From Physcomitrium patens (lineage: Eukaryota > Streptophyta > Bryopsida > Funariales > Funariaceae): a stretch of 64,000 nt of DNA. The notes beneath the pieces were generated by a model. It saw only the letters and a list, made by a program, of their open reading frames with translations. It searched no databases and had not been told where the DNA came from. The translations under genes and the position numbers were made by a program. The stretch lies in assembly GCF_000002425.4 (NCBI RefSeq), contig NC_037254.1:22211120-22275119 (forward strand). Reading direction: 5' to 3'. Positions 35,050 to 48,553 of this stretch are shown piece after piece (position 1 is the first letter of the stretch; each line of letters opens with the position of its first letter).

Positions 35050-37936
35050 GAGATTTAAGATTAAGGTTTTTAGGCTTTTAGGTTTAAAAAAAGTATACAC
35101 ACAAAACCATTTTTGGACCACAAAACAAGATGAAAGATTTATTTAAACATTTTGGTACAAAATGCAGTAAGATTTCACCCACTGAGATTCTAATGCCGGG
35201 AGGAGTAAGCAGCAATAGTAGAGCTGTAGTAGTATCTAGGGCAGCTCTCAAACGGCGGATTCCACCACTACACAAACAATTGGAATCTGGACAGATCTCA
35301 CAAACTGGGCCCTGGAATCCGCGGACCATGAATCACCACATTGCATGTCGGGAATCTGGCGTCAGTTAAAACCAGCCAACGCAGTACAAACACAAAAACA
35401 AAACCAAACAACCGAAAAAAATCATCTCAAGAGGCATTGGGGGGATTGTGTTGAGCGAAGTGGGCACGTCGGCGTTGCTGTCTGCGGTGCCACAGTAGCT
35501 CTATGGCGAGCTTTTCCAATTTATGGTTTCAGGTGCTGGAAGTACAATGCGGTTGGTGGATCAGGATTGTGGATCCACTATCGCGATGGTCAGATTAATA
35601 GCTTCCGAAGGTACGTTGGACGCGAGTTAAGTCGTTCGGCGCGTTCTCCGGAGAGTTCAATGCGTTCTTTTTCCACGCCGCTCACTGATCCACGCGGGTG
35701 TCCATTCTCTGCGTTTCTGCGGCTGAGTTGGTTTTAATTGTGCGTCCTGCCGTGAACTGCACAAGTTCCTCCGTCTCTCGGGAAGTGATCTCTGGATGTC
35801 TAGTGGTTGTCCAGTGTTGGAGCTGGAATGTCCCCGGGACGATTTCCAGCGCGGCACTATGTGCGATGACCGTGATTGGTGTGAACTAAAGCAGGATTGT
35901 TGATCAGCTGAGTAAACAGCACATGAACCCAGCTTCAGTTGTTGCAGCCCATGGGTTCCAAGCGTTGGACTGTGATGTTAATGGTGGGTAAACAAGTTGT
36001 CTTGAGATAATATAGGGCAAGCAAGATAGGGGCTTTTCGGACAAGTGGTGGTCCAAGGGGGGAAAAAATGTACATGCTGCGCTAATGCTGTCTGCTTTAA
36101 ACTGACTTTTCCCATTAATAAACTGTCGAATTGCTTTTAAAAGAGAACTAGCAACGTCTCAAAAGTGGTAAAAGCTTGTTTGCTAATTATGCTGCAACTT
36201 ATTAATTTATGAGTCATCCACTTAGTTCCTTAGCTTTTTTTGTCGTGTCATTAATTGCTGCGAAACATGGGACGATGACATCAGTGGAGCATGTTATCGA
36301 GCATGACACCAGATGAGTATCCCTTATTTTAACTTTGTTTACAACTGTTCCTTGAGTTTGTTCAGGCGAACGTTTCGAAACGCGACCAGAAGCCTAAGAA
36401 GCACTTTCAATTATTCTGGGCGCGCTGGTTGTAGGCAGTGGATTAAGATTGTGGATTAGCAGTCTTAAACACATTCCGTGCAGAAGCCACAAGAAATCAC
36501 TCTGAGATTAATATCTGCGCGACGCCGGTCTTATATCCTTCCAGTCGAATCAAATTACTCCCTCATTCCTCGATTAGACAAAAATTCTCCTATGTACAGT
36601 TGAAGCCCCATAGTACTTCGTCTTCATCTAGAAAATGTGAATAATTTTTTTCCCTCCACATGAGAGGGCCGAAGTGAAAGAGCATAAGACGAGACACCGC
36701 CCTGAATGGGGGAATAGAGAAACTTGGATAATTGATAAATCGTCTGCAACCTGGCCGATGGTTAATAGTTTTGTTGCAGATTAACTTTCATTCTATTATG
36801 ATCGACGTTTCGCAAAGAGTGTGAAGTCTCATATCTGCTCATGTCACCAGCTATACCTCCTCAACCGAGGAAAAACCCGGACTAGTCAAATTCCACTGAT
36901 TCACCAGGATTCCTCTAATGGACTCTATATGCAGGATGTGGAGAAGTTAAGTAGATTTAACTAGAAGGGACAGTGAGTTGCAGCCGCAAGTAGCAGCGGT
37001 GACCACCAATCCCTATCATCGTAAGTAGAGCGATTTAAGTGGTCCTAGAAGTGTGCATCGGTCGTGAAACATCATCATCATGAAGAGTTCTCATTTTTGT
37101 TGTTTTCTGATCCAAGCCTGTTCCCAGTGATGTAGAAGCCCATGGAGTTTTTCTCAACAAAAGCAAGCCTGCTGTCGATGCTCACGAATGGACATCGTGG
37201 CTAATGTTTTGAAAAGAGTGATCGGAGAGAATAAGCTTTGGAACTTCGGCTACACAAATGATACGCTGCGAAAAGTGTAATGGAATAGTGCGTGCAGTTG
37301 AAAATTGAGGTACAGTTTTGTTGATTTGTCACCTTGACGTTAACCATAATCCAGCGTTTAACATTATAGTGTTTGCAGTTGGGTCAAGTATTCGAGACCC
37401 CTGTTTCCTCAACTGGCTTTCTAAGCGAATTGTTGTGCAATCCCTTCATTATCCGATCAATTTAGGCTAGTAAACGTGTTAAAAAGATTATTTTCAAACG
37501 CAATCATTTACAACACAAATTTTTATAAATTTTTGTACACATTGAGTACAAATGTGATACATTGAAGTTGCCACAGTCCTGCACACTGTACACTGAGTAA
37601 TCCTGCAGTAATTTCTATTAGACTTCGTGTGCTGGTGACGCTTCTTCAGCAGACTCCATCTTGAGCAGCAAAGCTCATGCAGAGCTTTAAGAACCAAGCG
37701 GTTTCTTTCGGTCTCTCAAGCTTTCTACACGAGACATCTAATAAACCATCTCGTCCAGGAATTACGTAACCATAAAGAACGTAACGAACAATTAACGGAA
37801 AAAATTCTTGTATGAAGCCACATTCATATCCTCGTGCAGCTTGTAGAGGGAACATCATGGTGTTCCAGGTGGGGGTGAATTTTAACCCCAAATGCTTGTC
37901 GAGAAATAAAAAAAAGAAGTGCAGAATTGGAGAAAT
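35050..37936. other. Unassigned, more GC-rich gene-space DNA
   Basis: Composition shifts sharply here. From 35180 to 35900 the DNA is markedly richer in G and C and holds a 130-codon plus-strand frame (35345-35737) with no recognisable domain. An AATAAA lies at 36117. The stretch could include a non-coding transcript or an untranslated exon. The part from about 37490 to 37936 is probably the 3' untranslated region of DRP5B. I see no protein gene that I can support. Confidence 0.4.
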
Positions 37937-40900
37937 TTACAACGACGGATGATTGTCAGGTGTATCGACAGGCAGCTCATCAAAAGTCTCTTGTTGAGGA
38001 TCTGGCGAAGGATAGGCGCTGCTGAGCTGATGGTGGATATTGATGAACTTTTCATGCAGCTTCTCCACCTTCACGACACAACAAAATCCATTACTCTAAA
38101 CGACTTTTGTGAAGAATACCATCCTATAGCTAATTGATGAGGGCAAACCAGCATATGATGAGGACTAAAAATAGTGCAAATACCTGTTTCAACTCAAGTG
38201 CAAGATCAGCCCTATTCTTCTCCAATGCTCTACGAACCTGAACACAACCAAAGTTCAGTCCCTTGTCAGATAAGTTATGAAAAAGAATGACTCGTACTAC
38301 GCATCAATAACTAGAAGTAGCCTGTGCTACATAGAAAATAGAGCATGACATGATTTTGAAATTGATTTGTGCACACCTGAGCAACATTGAAGACGTCTGT
38401 GTCTTTCTGAAAGGCCGTTTCCAAGGTTTCTCGCAGTACAGTTGGGAATTTGTCCACCATTGGCATAAGAAAATAGCAGTTGAACTGCATATAGCCGTGC
38501 ATCATACAGTAGTTATGATTAATAAAATGCTAGAAAACTGCTAATAGAGGCAGATTGCAAAGCTGTGTTGGCAAAAGCTTGCTCAACAAGATATTTATAA
38601 TTAACATAAGCTCACAATGTGAGACACACAATTCTACCGAAGGACAAGATTACACATGACTTACTTTCATCTCTGCAGAAGCAACACAATGGTCACGGAT
38701 TCCTTCAAATATCTGAGCGACAAGTGCATTTACAATGTCCTCCAATGTCGGGGCCAACTTGCGGTTCCACAAAGTGCTCTCGAGCAGATTCACCAACTTT
38801 ACATGAGTAGTCTGTGAGGACTCTTGATTTGGCAATGTGACATTATTTTCTGGACGAACTTTACTGTCTTGCTTACAACTGTTACTTGAGTTTGGAGGCG
38901 AGAATCCCTCCAACCCAATATTCGTCATTGAGGCTGCAGACTGCTCGTTGGGAGTTGATACTGAACCAAGGAAATGGCGAAGCGCAGAGCGGCCCTGAAC
39001 AAAGGCTTGTGGTGTTACTGACTGCAAATATTTTAGTCTTCGATGCGGCAATTCAAGTATGTTACACTTTTTTCGGTACAGACTTAACTGTGAAGAACTA
39101 TTACCTTGTTGTGTAGAGACCACGTGACATATCTTGTCATGCTTCTCAGGTCCTCCATACATCTGAAAAATGAAATCTTATATTTCAGTATGCATAATGA
39201 CTTGATATTTTATGAACTCCTGAGACTAGGAACATTTCCGATGCACGAAACATGCAAGATGGCAATACACAAAATCCTCATCAAATCCAACCATACGAAA
39301 CTATTCGGTCTTGTGAGTATAACAGAAACTACAAGACTTGCAAATCCTTTTTCCAAAAATAAACCATCCATACACATACCCAGATTGGGGACGTGGATTT
39401 CAGAATCACTGCAGGAATAAGTACCAAGCACTTGGAAAGTGCGACAAGCAAGCAACAGAATCGAACCAAGAACATGTTTATTGGACGTAAGAGAATATTT
39501 TAGGTTCTCCAATAGTTAGCCACTTTTTACTTATTCCAAGTACGGTCCGATTTAGGGGTAAACACAGGAATAGCTACGCGCTTACTTACTTCCCAAGACA
39601 ATCTCGCTCGGTGGAGTCTACAAACGTCTCGAAAGCTGAGGCTATGCGTCTCACAAAAAATGCATCACTGCTTATATAATCTCCATCTCTCTGCACAATC
39701 GAACTACAAAAAAAATATGATTACTGGTGCAATAGCGTATTTTGAGCAAATGTTTCAAAATATTTGACATGCTACAAATTAAATATGAACTAAGACCTGC
39801 TTGGACTTTATTGCTAAACATAAGATCCTATGATTAGGTTATTCTCAACCACATAGTTAAACAGGTTCAACAATAGAATCATCAGCACAAGACTCCGAAA
39901 GGTTTGTAAGAAAAAAGGAAAGATTCATTCTTATAAAAAGAAAGTCATAGCATGAATCCTAAATATCCAAGATGCCACTAGTTGCTGGCAGTCATGACGG
40001 CTTGCCTGTAGTAAATGGAATGCAATAGGTAAAGACCTCCTCAAAATGTGCGAGAGGCGAAATCCTAGCTGTAAGACCAGGACGTAGTAGTTGATAGTTA
40101 GTACCAGCTTAAGACAAATAGGTGCCATCGCCATACGTTTCTTAGCGTCACCACCACAAGTGATGGTGAAGGGACTCTGCAAGTCTTTACAGCTTAAAAT
40201 TACTCAAACCTAGTCGACTCGAGCTAGTTCGATCATTCTGTCTTCTCGTGGCTACATGGTCAAAGATTACTTTCCATTAACAGTCAATTAGGTTAACACC
40301 CAATTCAACATCTTCAAAGAGGTACGACTCTGCAGTCTTCGTAGATGTGCTGCTACTTTGTTGAAGATCGAAGCTGACGAGATGCTACATACGTACAGAA
40401 AGTTCGTGTACCCAGAATCTAAAAGGTAGGATACTGATTCATGATGATGGACTCCAAATCGATTAGAATCAAATGTCATTCGTCTTCCTGTGTCCGATAT
40501 CAGACACGATACAAGGATGTACCTGATGCAGAAGTGGCTCGAAGACGTCTCTAGCTTTTGAAGTAGCGATAACACATGCCGCTCTGCATTTCGGATTGAA
40601 TTCAGATTCTCAGTTCAGAATTGTGTATCTAGCAGTTAGCAATTCCAACCAGTCTATGGCAACTAGCAAGCATTCAAACTTTGCAATCTTAACAAAGATA
40701 CAGGTGTAGCACAAAGATGAAAATGGCAATTATAGAAATTAAGAGACAATACCTAACATAGTTGGTTCCATCGTGAATGTCTTCTACTCCACACGCATTC
40801 ACAATCTCTTCACGACTAACAGTATGGCACTTCAATTTACCAACGATAAGTCGGAATTCCGCCATAGCCCTGTGATATTGTGCTCCTCCGTACAAGCGCA

Positions 40901-43900
40901 TGGTTGCATTCTGTTCCACAAATATCGATTTAGTCAAATTTATAACTGTTGGATAAGTCTAAGATGCCTAGCAATGGCAATAGTGGTTGTCATAATTGCT
41001 TCACCCACGGATGGATACAAGCAGTTTCGCGGTGGACACTGCAGATCACTAATACTTGCAACTGGCATCAAATAGCAGATAGAATAGCTAAGCATCTGAT
41101 TAGAACAGATCCAATGCAGTTCGTTCAATGTCGCATCCAAATTGATGCAGCAAAGCCTTACTGGCACATGTTTGTGAGGCATCTGCAGCCCATCGGGGCT
41201 AACAATTACTCCCCCTTGAAGTCGCTCATCCTGCAGGGACTCTCCTGTAAGATGTGGCCAAAAACTAACATGAGACCTAGAACTGATATGAATGCTTCTA
41301 GGATAAACCACCGCAAGAAAAATGTACAATCAAATCTAAGCAAATTTTGTTCGGGCAACCGCAAAGCAATTACCAAGACAAAACGGGAGAAACCTTGAGT
41401 AATTCAGGCGGGAAAACGCGGAAAATGAGATTTTTCCATAGATTAATCAGATATAATACCACAAAATCTCATCAGCACAGTTGAGCATGCACTAAACCAA
41501 ATTTCTTACAACAAAAGCTTAGATTATAACACACCATATTTCTCAGGCGAGGCTACAACTGAACCTCTCAATAAGAGCGACAACTGCTCAAAGAACATAC
41601 CACGATTTATTAGTTTCACGTTAAGAAAAATTAAGATTATTCAAGTAAAGCGAATTGAAGAGACAAAGCCTTAAAATCACAAAAGCTAAGTCACAATGGT
41701 CAAGGTTTTCTTTTTGTTTGGTGGTCATTATTCTAAAACTAAAATATTCACACGCCTTGGCAAAATCATTCGCCTCCTGAAAGAATATACTCTGGTCAGA
41801 CCTTAGCTAGAAGAGAATCTCTGAAAATCCGTCCTCTTTCTCTTAATCTCGTCTCATTCAGTTCACTGTAAATGCACGCAAACCAGATACAATTCATGTA
41901 AGCTTCATGATATTCATTTGTACCAAGAATCCAAGGGAGGTCATTGGATTTCGAGGTGAAATTCCAGAAGTGATTGGCAAAGTAGATAGCATTTCAAGCA
42001 CAGAGTGCCAAACAGCGACTACATACGGTGAAATTTACCAAACAATGAATTCACGGGAAGAAACGAGGATTCTTCACCCCGGCTGACCTTCAGACGAACT
42101 GAGCAGCCTTCATCACAACAATTGAATCAGCAATACTATAAGTAAATCTTACCCAAGATCCTGGGTTGTCTGTTGGAGCTTATTGGTGATTGTGCGCAGT
42201 TCTTTGTTCAGTGTTGGAATGATGTTTGGCACACTGTCCAAATATCTGCACTCAGAAGATGCAAAGGTACTCATTAACATCAAACGGGTTGTGCAGGTTG
42301 CAAAATATGGGGAAAATTATTTATAAAATAATCAATTGCAATAAAATCATTGAAAAACTACAACAGCGGTTACTTGAAAGACCTTTCAAGCCTAAACTAG
42401 CCTCAGAACAACACCAATTTTACAATATAATATGACCTAGAATGTAGTATTGTACGCTCCTTGTTAATTACCATATTCAGCAATTCGAAGTTATCAATAC
42501 AGAAATTCTGAAAAAGATATCAATATTACCTGCGTTGCAACAGCTCTTCCAGAAACCATCGTAGACGACTGATCCCGACTCTAGAGCATTCTTCTCTAGA
42601 CAATGGACCATTCAGTTTCTCCTCCAATAGTACCACATCCTGTGCCTCTCTAGCTGCCACTGCCTGCATAATAAGGCCATAAGAATTTTGAAGAAAAAGC
42701 ATATGACACCCTTCAAGATTCGTTAGTCAGCATTATGATGTGGTTATTCAGAATGACTTAGGAAAATCGATTAAAATTAAATAAAGCGTACTCGGTTGGT
42801 AAGACGACCTGAAATGTTTCCTGAAACCATGATGTTTCGAAAATAATTGCACAAGTGATGTTCTCAGTTCTCGTTTAGCTCAGTGATCTTTAGTATTCCA
42901 AACCACAGCGAGTACTAGCAGCGGGAGATACCTCTTGAAAGTGAGTATTTGAAGGAAAGACAGAATCCTTGCTGCTACCGACACGACCAGATGGCACAGA
43001 AGTGAAAAATGGAGAGCCACCCATTATGTTGCCGTCTAGGAGACAACCGGGAGGCTTGAGAAAGAGTTTCACATCATCAGGACGCGAAAACTGGGGGATT
43101 CGAGTGTCCAGCTTCGTTGAAACAAGAATTGTTCTGCTCAACTCTGGATCAGCCTGCAACTACCCATAAGCGAAACCCGGTCAGAGCTTCGCAATTCAAG
43201 GTAAATAATTTTCAAATTTTGATACAAATACAGACGTTCTATACAACTAAACACAGGTTGTTTCAAACTCAGTTGAAACTAGACAACCAAGAGCTATTGT
43301 GAGATTCAAACCTCAGTACACTTGTTCAAGAAGCACTAGACAACTCGCTGTACCGGAATTGTTGCGGACGAAACGTATTCACAGACGGCATTTTCGTCTG
43401 TGAATACCTATCTATAATAAATTGAAAAAGCTACTGAAACGGTTATTCGAATACAATTGAAATTTGGATTTTTAATATACTCGGTAACTATGCTTGCAAT
43501 CACCGAGATGCATAAATAAAAAATCCCAGAATCAAAATGTGGGTCTACATGATTTAGAAGCACGAACTTAGTTGTGCACCTGCATGACTATTCTTCGGGT
43601 AGTCGCATTGCTCCAGTCGCTAGAATCTTCTAAACAGAGAATAATGAACTCCTTTCGTTGCATCTTCAATAAGACAATTGCCTCCACGGCACCCCCTTGA
43701 GACTGTACATTCCTCATCACATGGAAAAAGTTAAAAGAGGCTCAAAAGTCTGTACTTACACAAAAAGCTTACAGATAAAAACATTAACCTTGGAAGTTGA
43801 GGAACATGCAGCTCGTCATTGAGAAAATTGGAAACAAAAGCATACTAGAAGACTGAGAATGGTAAGAAAGGGCAACGCTCTACCTCTCGCACTGTGCTTT

Positions 43901-45020
43901 CAACTTCAGAAACATCAAGCATACAAAAACACAATTATCATCAAAAAAACCACAACAACCTCCGATGTCTACTACGCGGCATGTACGCCAAGTTTACGTG
44001 CAGACCTGCAGGGTTTCATTCTTTAGGCCAGGTGCAGCTGAAATTAAGCCTGGAGTGTCAATGATTGTAAGATTGGGGCAGAACTTGTACTCAATCTTCA
44101 ATATAATTTCCTTCGCCGAAAACTGACACGTTTCTCCCTCCAGTCGCTTATTTTCGGATTCAATGTAAGCCTGTGAACATAAATACAAATCATTAAGAGC
44201 ACGTTAGAAAACAACGGAGTTGCTCCAGGTATCAGGGAATGTGGGTCGTAGAAAAATCGTATTCAAATGTTTAAAGGAAGTCAAGAAGCATAAATACAGA
44301 ACAGCAGCGAAGAGAGAGAAGTGAAAGCGCGAACAGAACCTGAATCTCATCAAGACTCTGCTCCTTCTCGCGGTGCGGCTGATCCTCAGAAACTAAGAAA
44401 CATCTGGGCTGTGCGCAATCGGCATTGTACTTCATATGCATCGTGATGGGTCTGCGTGTCTTAGTGCCCCCGCCCACATGATTGAACTGGAATCCCATCA
44501 AAGCTTCGACCAGGGCACTCTTGCCATCCGTCTGATGTCCAACCACAAGAATGGCTGGCGCGTCGAAGGGCTTGTGAAACTCCTCAGCCAAGCTATGAAG
44601 CTCATTGTAAGCCTCATACAACTTCTCATTCCCAGCAATCGTGAAGTGAATAGAGCCAGAGCCATCACAGCAATCCCTTGGCCTATCTCTGATGCACTTC
44701 AAATTTTCCAGCCAATATGAAGAAGGACCGCGAGAGCCGGGTCGGTCTGGAGGTTTGGGCAGCCGAAGTTCAGGATTAGAAGACAGTGCATAAGAAGCTA
44801 CTATGTTGGACGACACAGGAGTGGGCAACATGTGAGCAGGAGGGCGGAGCATTATATCCGTGTGGGTCTGTAGCACAGAACCGCGTGAGTCTTCTTTGAG
44901 AGAGAGCGCAGTGATTTGTGCATTACGAAGAGGAGGAGGAATTGCGTTCACACGAGACACAATCCATTTTGTGGCATCCCCTGCTTTCAATTCTTGCCCA
45001 CGTTGATTTGAGGAAGTCAT
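37937..45020 (-). CDS. DRP5B: Chloroplast-division dynamin DRP5B/ARC5
   Basis: Eighteen exons (minus strand): 45020-44340, 44170-44006, 43702-43580, 43153-42932, 42663-42530, 42245-42153, 41865-41802, 41583-41535, 41244-41162, 40910-40753, 40583-40523, 40068-40006, 39690-39590, 39162-39105, 38994-38665, 38484-38377, 38237-38184, 38068-37937. They sum to 2679 bases: 892 residues plus stop. The GTPase motifs are G1 GHQTDGKS (161-168), the switch Thr in TKTRRPIT (186-193), G3 DTPG (265-268) and G4 TKLD (336-339). The middle part contains RLYGGAQYHRAMAEFR and EEIVNACGVEDIHDGTNY, wording characteristic of ARC5. ARC5 is a cytosolic dynamin recruited to the division ring on the chloroplast outer envelope. 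The N-terminal 150 residues are longer than in the Arabidopsis protein. Intron 12 uses a GC donor (CAG/GCAAG). Exon 1 starts at the first ATG of the open frame. Confidence 0.93.
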
Positions 45021-48000
45021 GACAAAAAATTAATCTTCCACAAGGAAAATCACGAGCATATGGATATAACTGCTGGCGAAGGTCATGCGGCAAACTAATA
45101 GTAAAGAAGGATTTTCGACAAGTTCTGTTAAGATCTCCAAAAACTCAAGCATACTATCATTGCAAAGTTATCCAAAACTGATCGAGATATAACCCCAATC
45201 AGCTAAAAAAATCCGCAAGAATCAGAAGATAAATAGCCCAATTGCACATCAAACGATTCAGATCCTGCGACCAAGAATGCATGGATTCCTCTGCAATCCA
45301 CGCAGTTGATCAGGTCACCAGAATAAACACATACAAATTCTCAGCGCCCTCATCAGCATTCCAAAATTCTTTGTCAAGGATATGCTGATTCCAGTTACTC
45401 GTGCACAGCTGCAGACCTCTGGACGTGCACAATGCTACAAAGACCCAAAAAGATTCCCCGTACATCCACTGAGCTGCCAACCCTGCTGACTGTCGACTCC
45501 TAATTCCACCCTAAAATCAAAACGAACTCCACCCGAACTCGAAACCCAACTGCTCAGCACAGACGCATTCTAATTCCAACATCCCACCATCAACCACCAC
45601 AATGCACACACTAAGTACCGGAGACAAGAATGCGTCCAAAAAGGACGAAAACTGACTCGTACCATCATCATATTGCAGAGCTGGGCGGAGACGGAAATCG
45701 TTGCTTGGAAGCTAAGCCTCAAGAATGCCAGATCTGACGAAATTCAAATGGCAACAGCGCAACCGCAGTACGCATGCTCCCCACATCCTTACATGCATCC
45801 GACGTAGCCAGACAGCGGCACGCAATTATGAAAGGGAGCAGGAGGGAGGTAGTGGGAATGTGGACGTGACTCCGCACAAGTGCCCTTTGCAACCAACATC
45901 TATCTATGCACACACGCAACGCATTAACACTAATTCTCGTGAGACTTCGCAGCGTGAGTGAATTGGACACTTGCCTGATTGCAAGTTGCGCCGGAATGGG
46001 TTGGCACGAGCCGGAGAAGGCGATTGGATTTGCACTGTTTTCCCAAATTTCTTCTCCTTCTTTGTTTGTTTGTTTGTTTGCTTGCTTAATTGCTTGCTTG
46101 GCTGCCTACTTGCGAAAGGAGAACCTCTCTCACACCACGCCACGTCTCTACCGTGCGATCAGTCCTTCCATCTAACGGCCGCAAGAGCTCCTTGGAATTC
46201 GGCTTCGGTTCCGATACATGAATGTCATTCATCGTGTTCGTGCTTGACTGACGTCGACGTCATTCGTTCACTCATGTTATGGGATGTACACGTTGACGTA
46301 TATCTTGTAGCTTTTAAACATCATGGGTATATTAAAAAATGTATGTACTCTTTTAAAATAATACTACTATTTCAGATAAAAAAATAAAAAATAAAATGTA
46401 ATTTATTCAATTTTTCAAAAAATTCAAAAATAAAAGGAGGAAGAAATACATATTCAAAATAATATATTTTATTTTAGCAACAAAAGTTTTAAAAACCACA
46501 TTATCATTAATATTGGTTTATCTTTTTTAATATCAAATTAAACAATAAACAGTGTGTACATTATCATTTTATTACTATTTTTATGTATGAAATAATTTAT
46601 GAGTTATTTTGAAAATTAAAAAATATTAATTTATATGATTATAGTTTAAGCTCTTACAAAACCCTTAAACATTCTTATTATGAAGTTTTTAAAATATAAT
46701 TAATAGTTCAATTAATTCCACTAAAACATGTGAAAGCAATACAATTCTAATATGTTATAGTAATTCTTTACAATTATAACACAATTATATTTTAACTTTA
46801 ATTGTTAAAATAACATATCTCAAACACAATTATATTTTCACTTTAATTTCCACTCTAAATAAAATTTGTAATGAAGATTTTAAGTTAGAAGCAACAAATA
46901 ATAATCTTTACTATTTATGGTACTATTTTGAACTTATTATATTAATATAAAAAATTGATACATTTATTGGGGTTTTTACTAAATTGACTGGGTTTTGGTC
47001 ACAGTATCTTATTGTGTTCCACATTATTTTAACACATAATCTTTATGTATTAAAGAAGAACAAAAATATGTTCATATTTATTATTGATATGTGTTAAAAA
47101 CTAGTTAAAGTGTTAAAACTAAGTTGATATGCCACATTCATAGATTGATGTGTTAAAATTATATGTACACATATCAATTTATTTATTTATTATTATTTTT
47201 TTTAAAAGTGTTAAAACTATATGGTACACAATAAGATATTGTGACCAAAACACAATCAATTTAGTAAAAACTTAAATTAACATATCAATTCCCATTAATA
47301 TATTGGAAAAACTTTTAAAATTATATTTAATTATTTTATTTTATTTTTTTTGTAAACGTCGCTAATTCATACAATTATATATGGGTTAAAAAGGTATTAG
47401 TGTATAGTTTCTTAATGTTATAATACAAAAACCAACAATTCCACAAAACAAGTACCCAACTCACACTTTGACCATATTACTTCATCCATCTGTTATCCAT
47501 ACATGTCTACAATCATACATGTTGGATAATTGTATCAAATTTCATCAAATTTCATGAGTAGCTCACTAATGAATAAACAATTGTTGGGAACAATTGTTGG
47601 GAACCTCTAAAATATTGTTAACTAACTATTAGCAGTCCGTAAAATGTTGGTAGGAGAGGTGCAGGATTAAGGGTTAAAGTTCTTTTTAAAAATTACTAAA
47701 TTATTTAGGCACTTATACAAGGTTTATGAAAGGGTGATGGTCGAAGGAGCTATAGGATTATCTGATCATCCAGTACAAGGTACCAGTTGAGTACCTATTC
47801 CGCTACGGCAAAAAACCAGAGCCAATTTCAAAGTTCACAATGAGCAATTACAAGTAGCTCACTCACTGATGGTTGATACTGGTCAATTTTGGAGGTATCA
47901 ACAATTGTTGGTTATAACCCACAGTTCCAACTCAATTATTCTCGTGTTGCATCAAAAATAGGAAGTATTTTTGCAAGGACAAATATCAAATAGGTTAGGC

Positions 48001-48553
48001 ATTGGCGAACTGGATCTCACTGCCACCTACAAGTTTCCATGTGACCAAATAACAAGGTAGCAAAGCATCATTGGTTTGCTGACTTGTTTCAATGTAAACC
48101 ACCACAACCGAGGCACAGGTCACCACTTTTGCATAGTTTGAAATGAATTCTGACATAGTGGAGAAACTTTGAAGATGAGTTTTGTACCAGTTAAGGGATA
48201 AAATATAGGTGGTGACAGTTAGCTTTTCGTCACCTGCAGATCCAAAACTACTTGCCATGCTCTTAACATATTATTACGTTGCAGCTCCTCGCAGATTAGA
48301 CGGTTTGTATCCATCATCCTGCATCACTTTGGATCACTGCATATAGCAAATGGTGGATCGAAGTGCTGGAGCAGGACATGATCCATGATTTGCAGCGGGA
48401 AACAAACACGTAGAAAGTGTTGGCACATCAAATAGCTTTAGCTGAGAGAATTCAGGAGAATACCGATGCTCCAGAGAAGAAACTCTACACAGAAACCTGC
48501 ATAGACAGATTTATGCTGATTGATCACATGCCAAACCGTGTTCAAAGAGTTTC
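45021..48553. other. Intergenic region upstream of DRP5B
   Basis: The first 1.2 kb should hold the DRP5B promoter and 5' leader. A tetranucleotide run (TTTG/CTTG)n lies at 46056-46100. From 46300 to 47900 the DNA is AT-rich and contains the MITE-like element at 46953-47290. A minus-strand 87-codon frame (47995-48258) has no recognisable domain and I do not call it a gene. Confidence 0.6.
46953..47290. mobile_element. MITE-like element with long terminal inverted repeats
   Basis: The 51-bp core arms at 46972-47022 and 47221-47271 match at 46 of 51 positions when one is reversed. Weaker pairing extends outward to about 46953 and 47290. The inside is short, AT-rich and without a frame. No target duplication is obvious, so the superfamily is undetermined. 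Confidence 0.65.

Noticed and set aside
35345..35737. 130-codon plus-strand frame in the GC-rich stretch
   Set aside because: No recognisable domain, no splice partners and no support beyond openness in GC-richer DNA.
38650..39162. Single 170-codon minus-strand frame as a separate gene
   Set aside because: It spans DRP5B exons 14 and 15 and the intron between them; splicing gives the family sequence.
47995..48258. 87-codon minus-strand frame downstream of the protease gene
   Set aside because: No recognisable domain and no plausible exon structure; it may be transposon debris.
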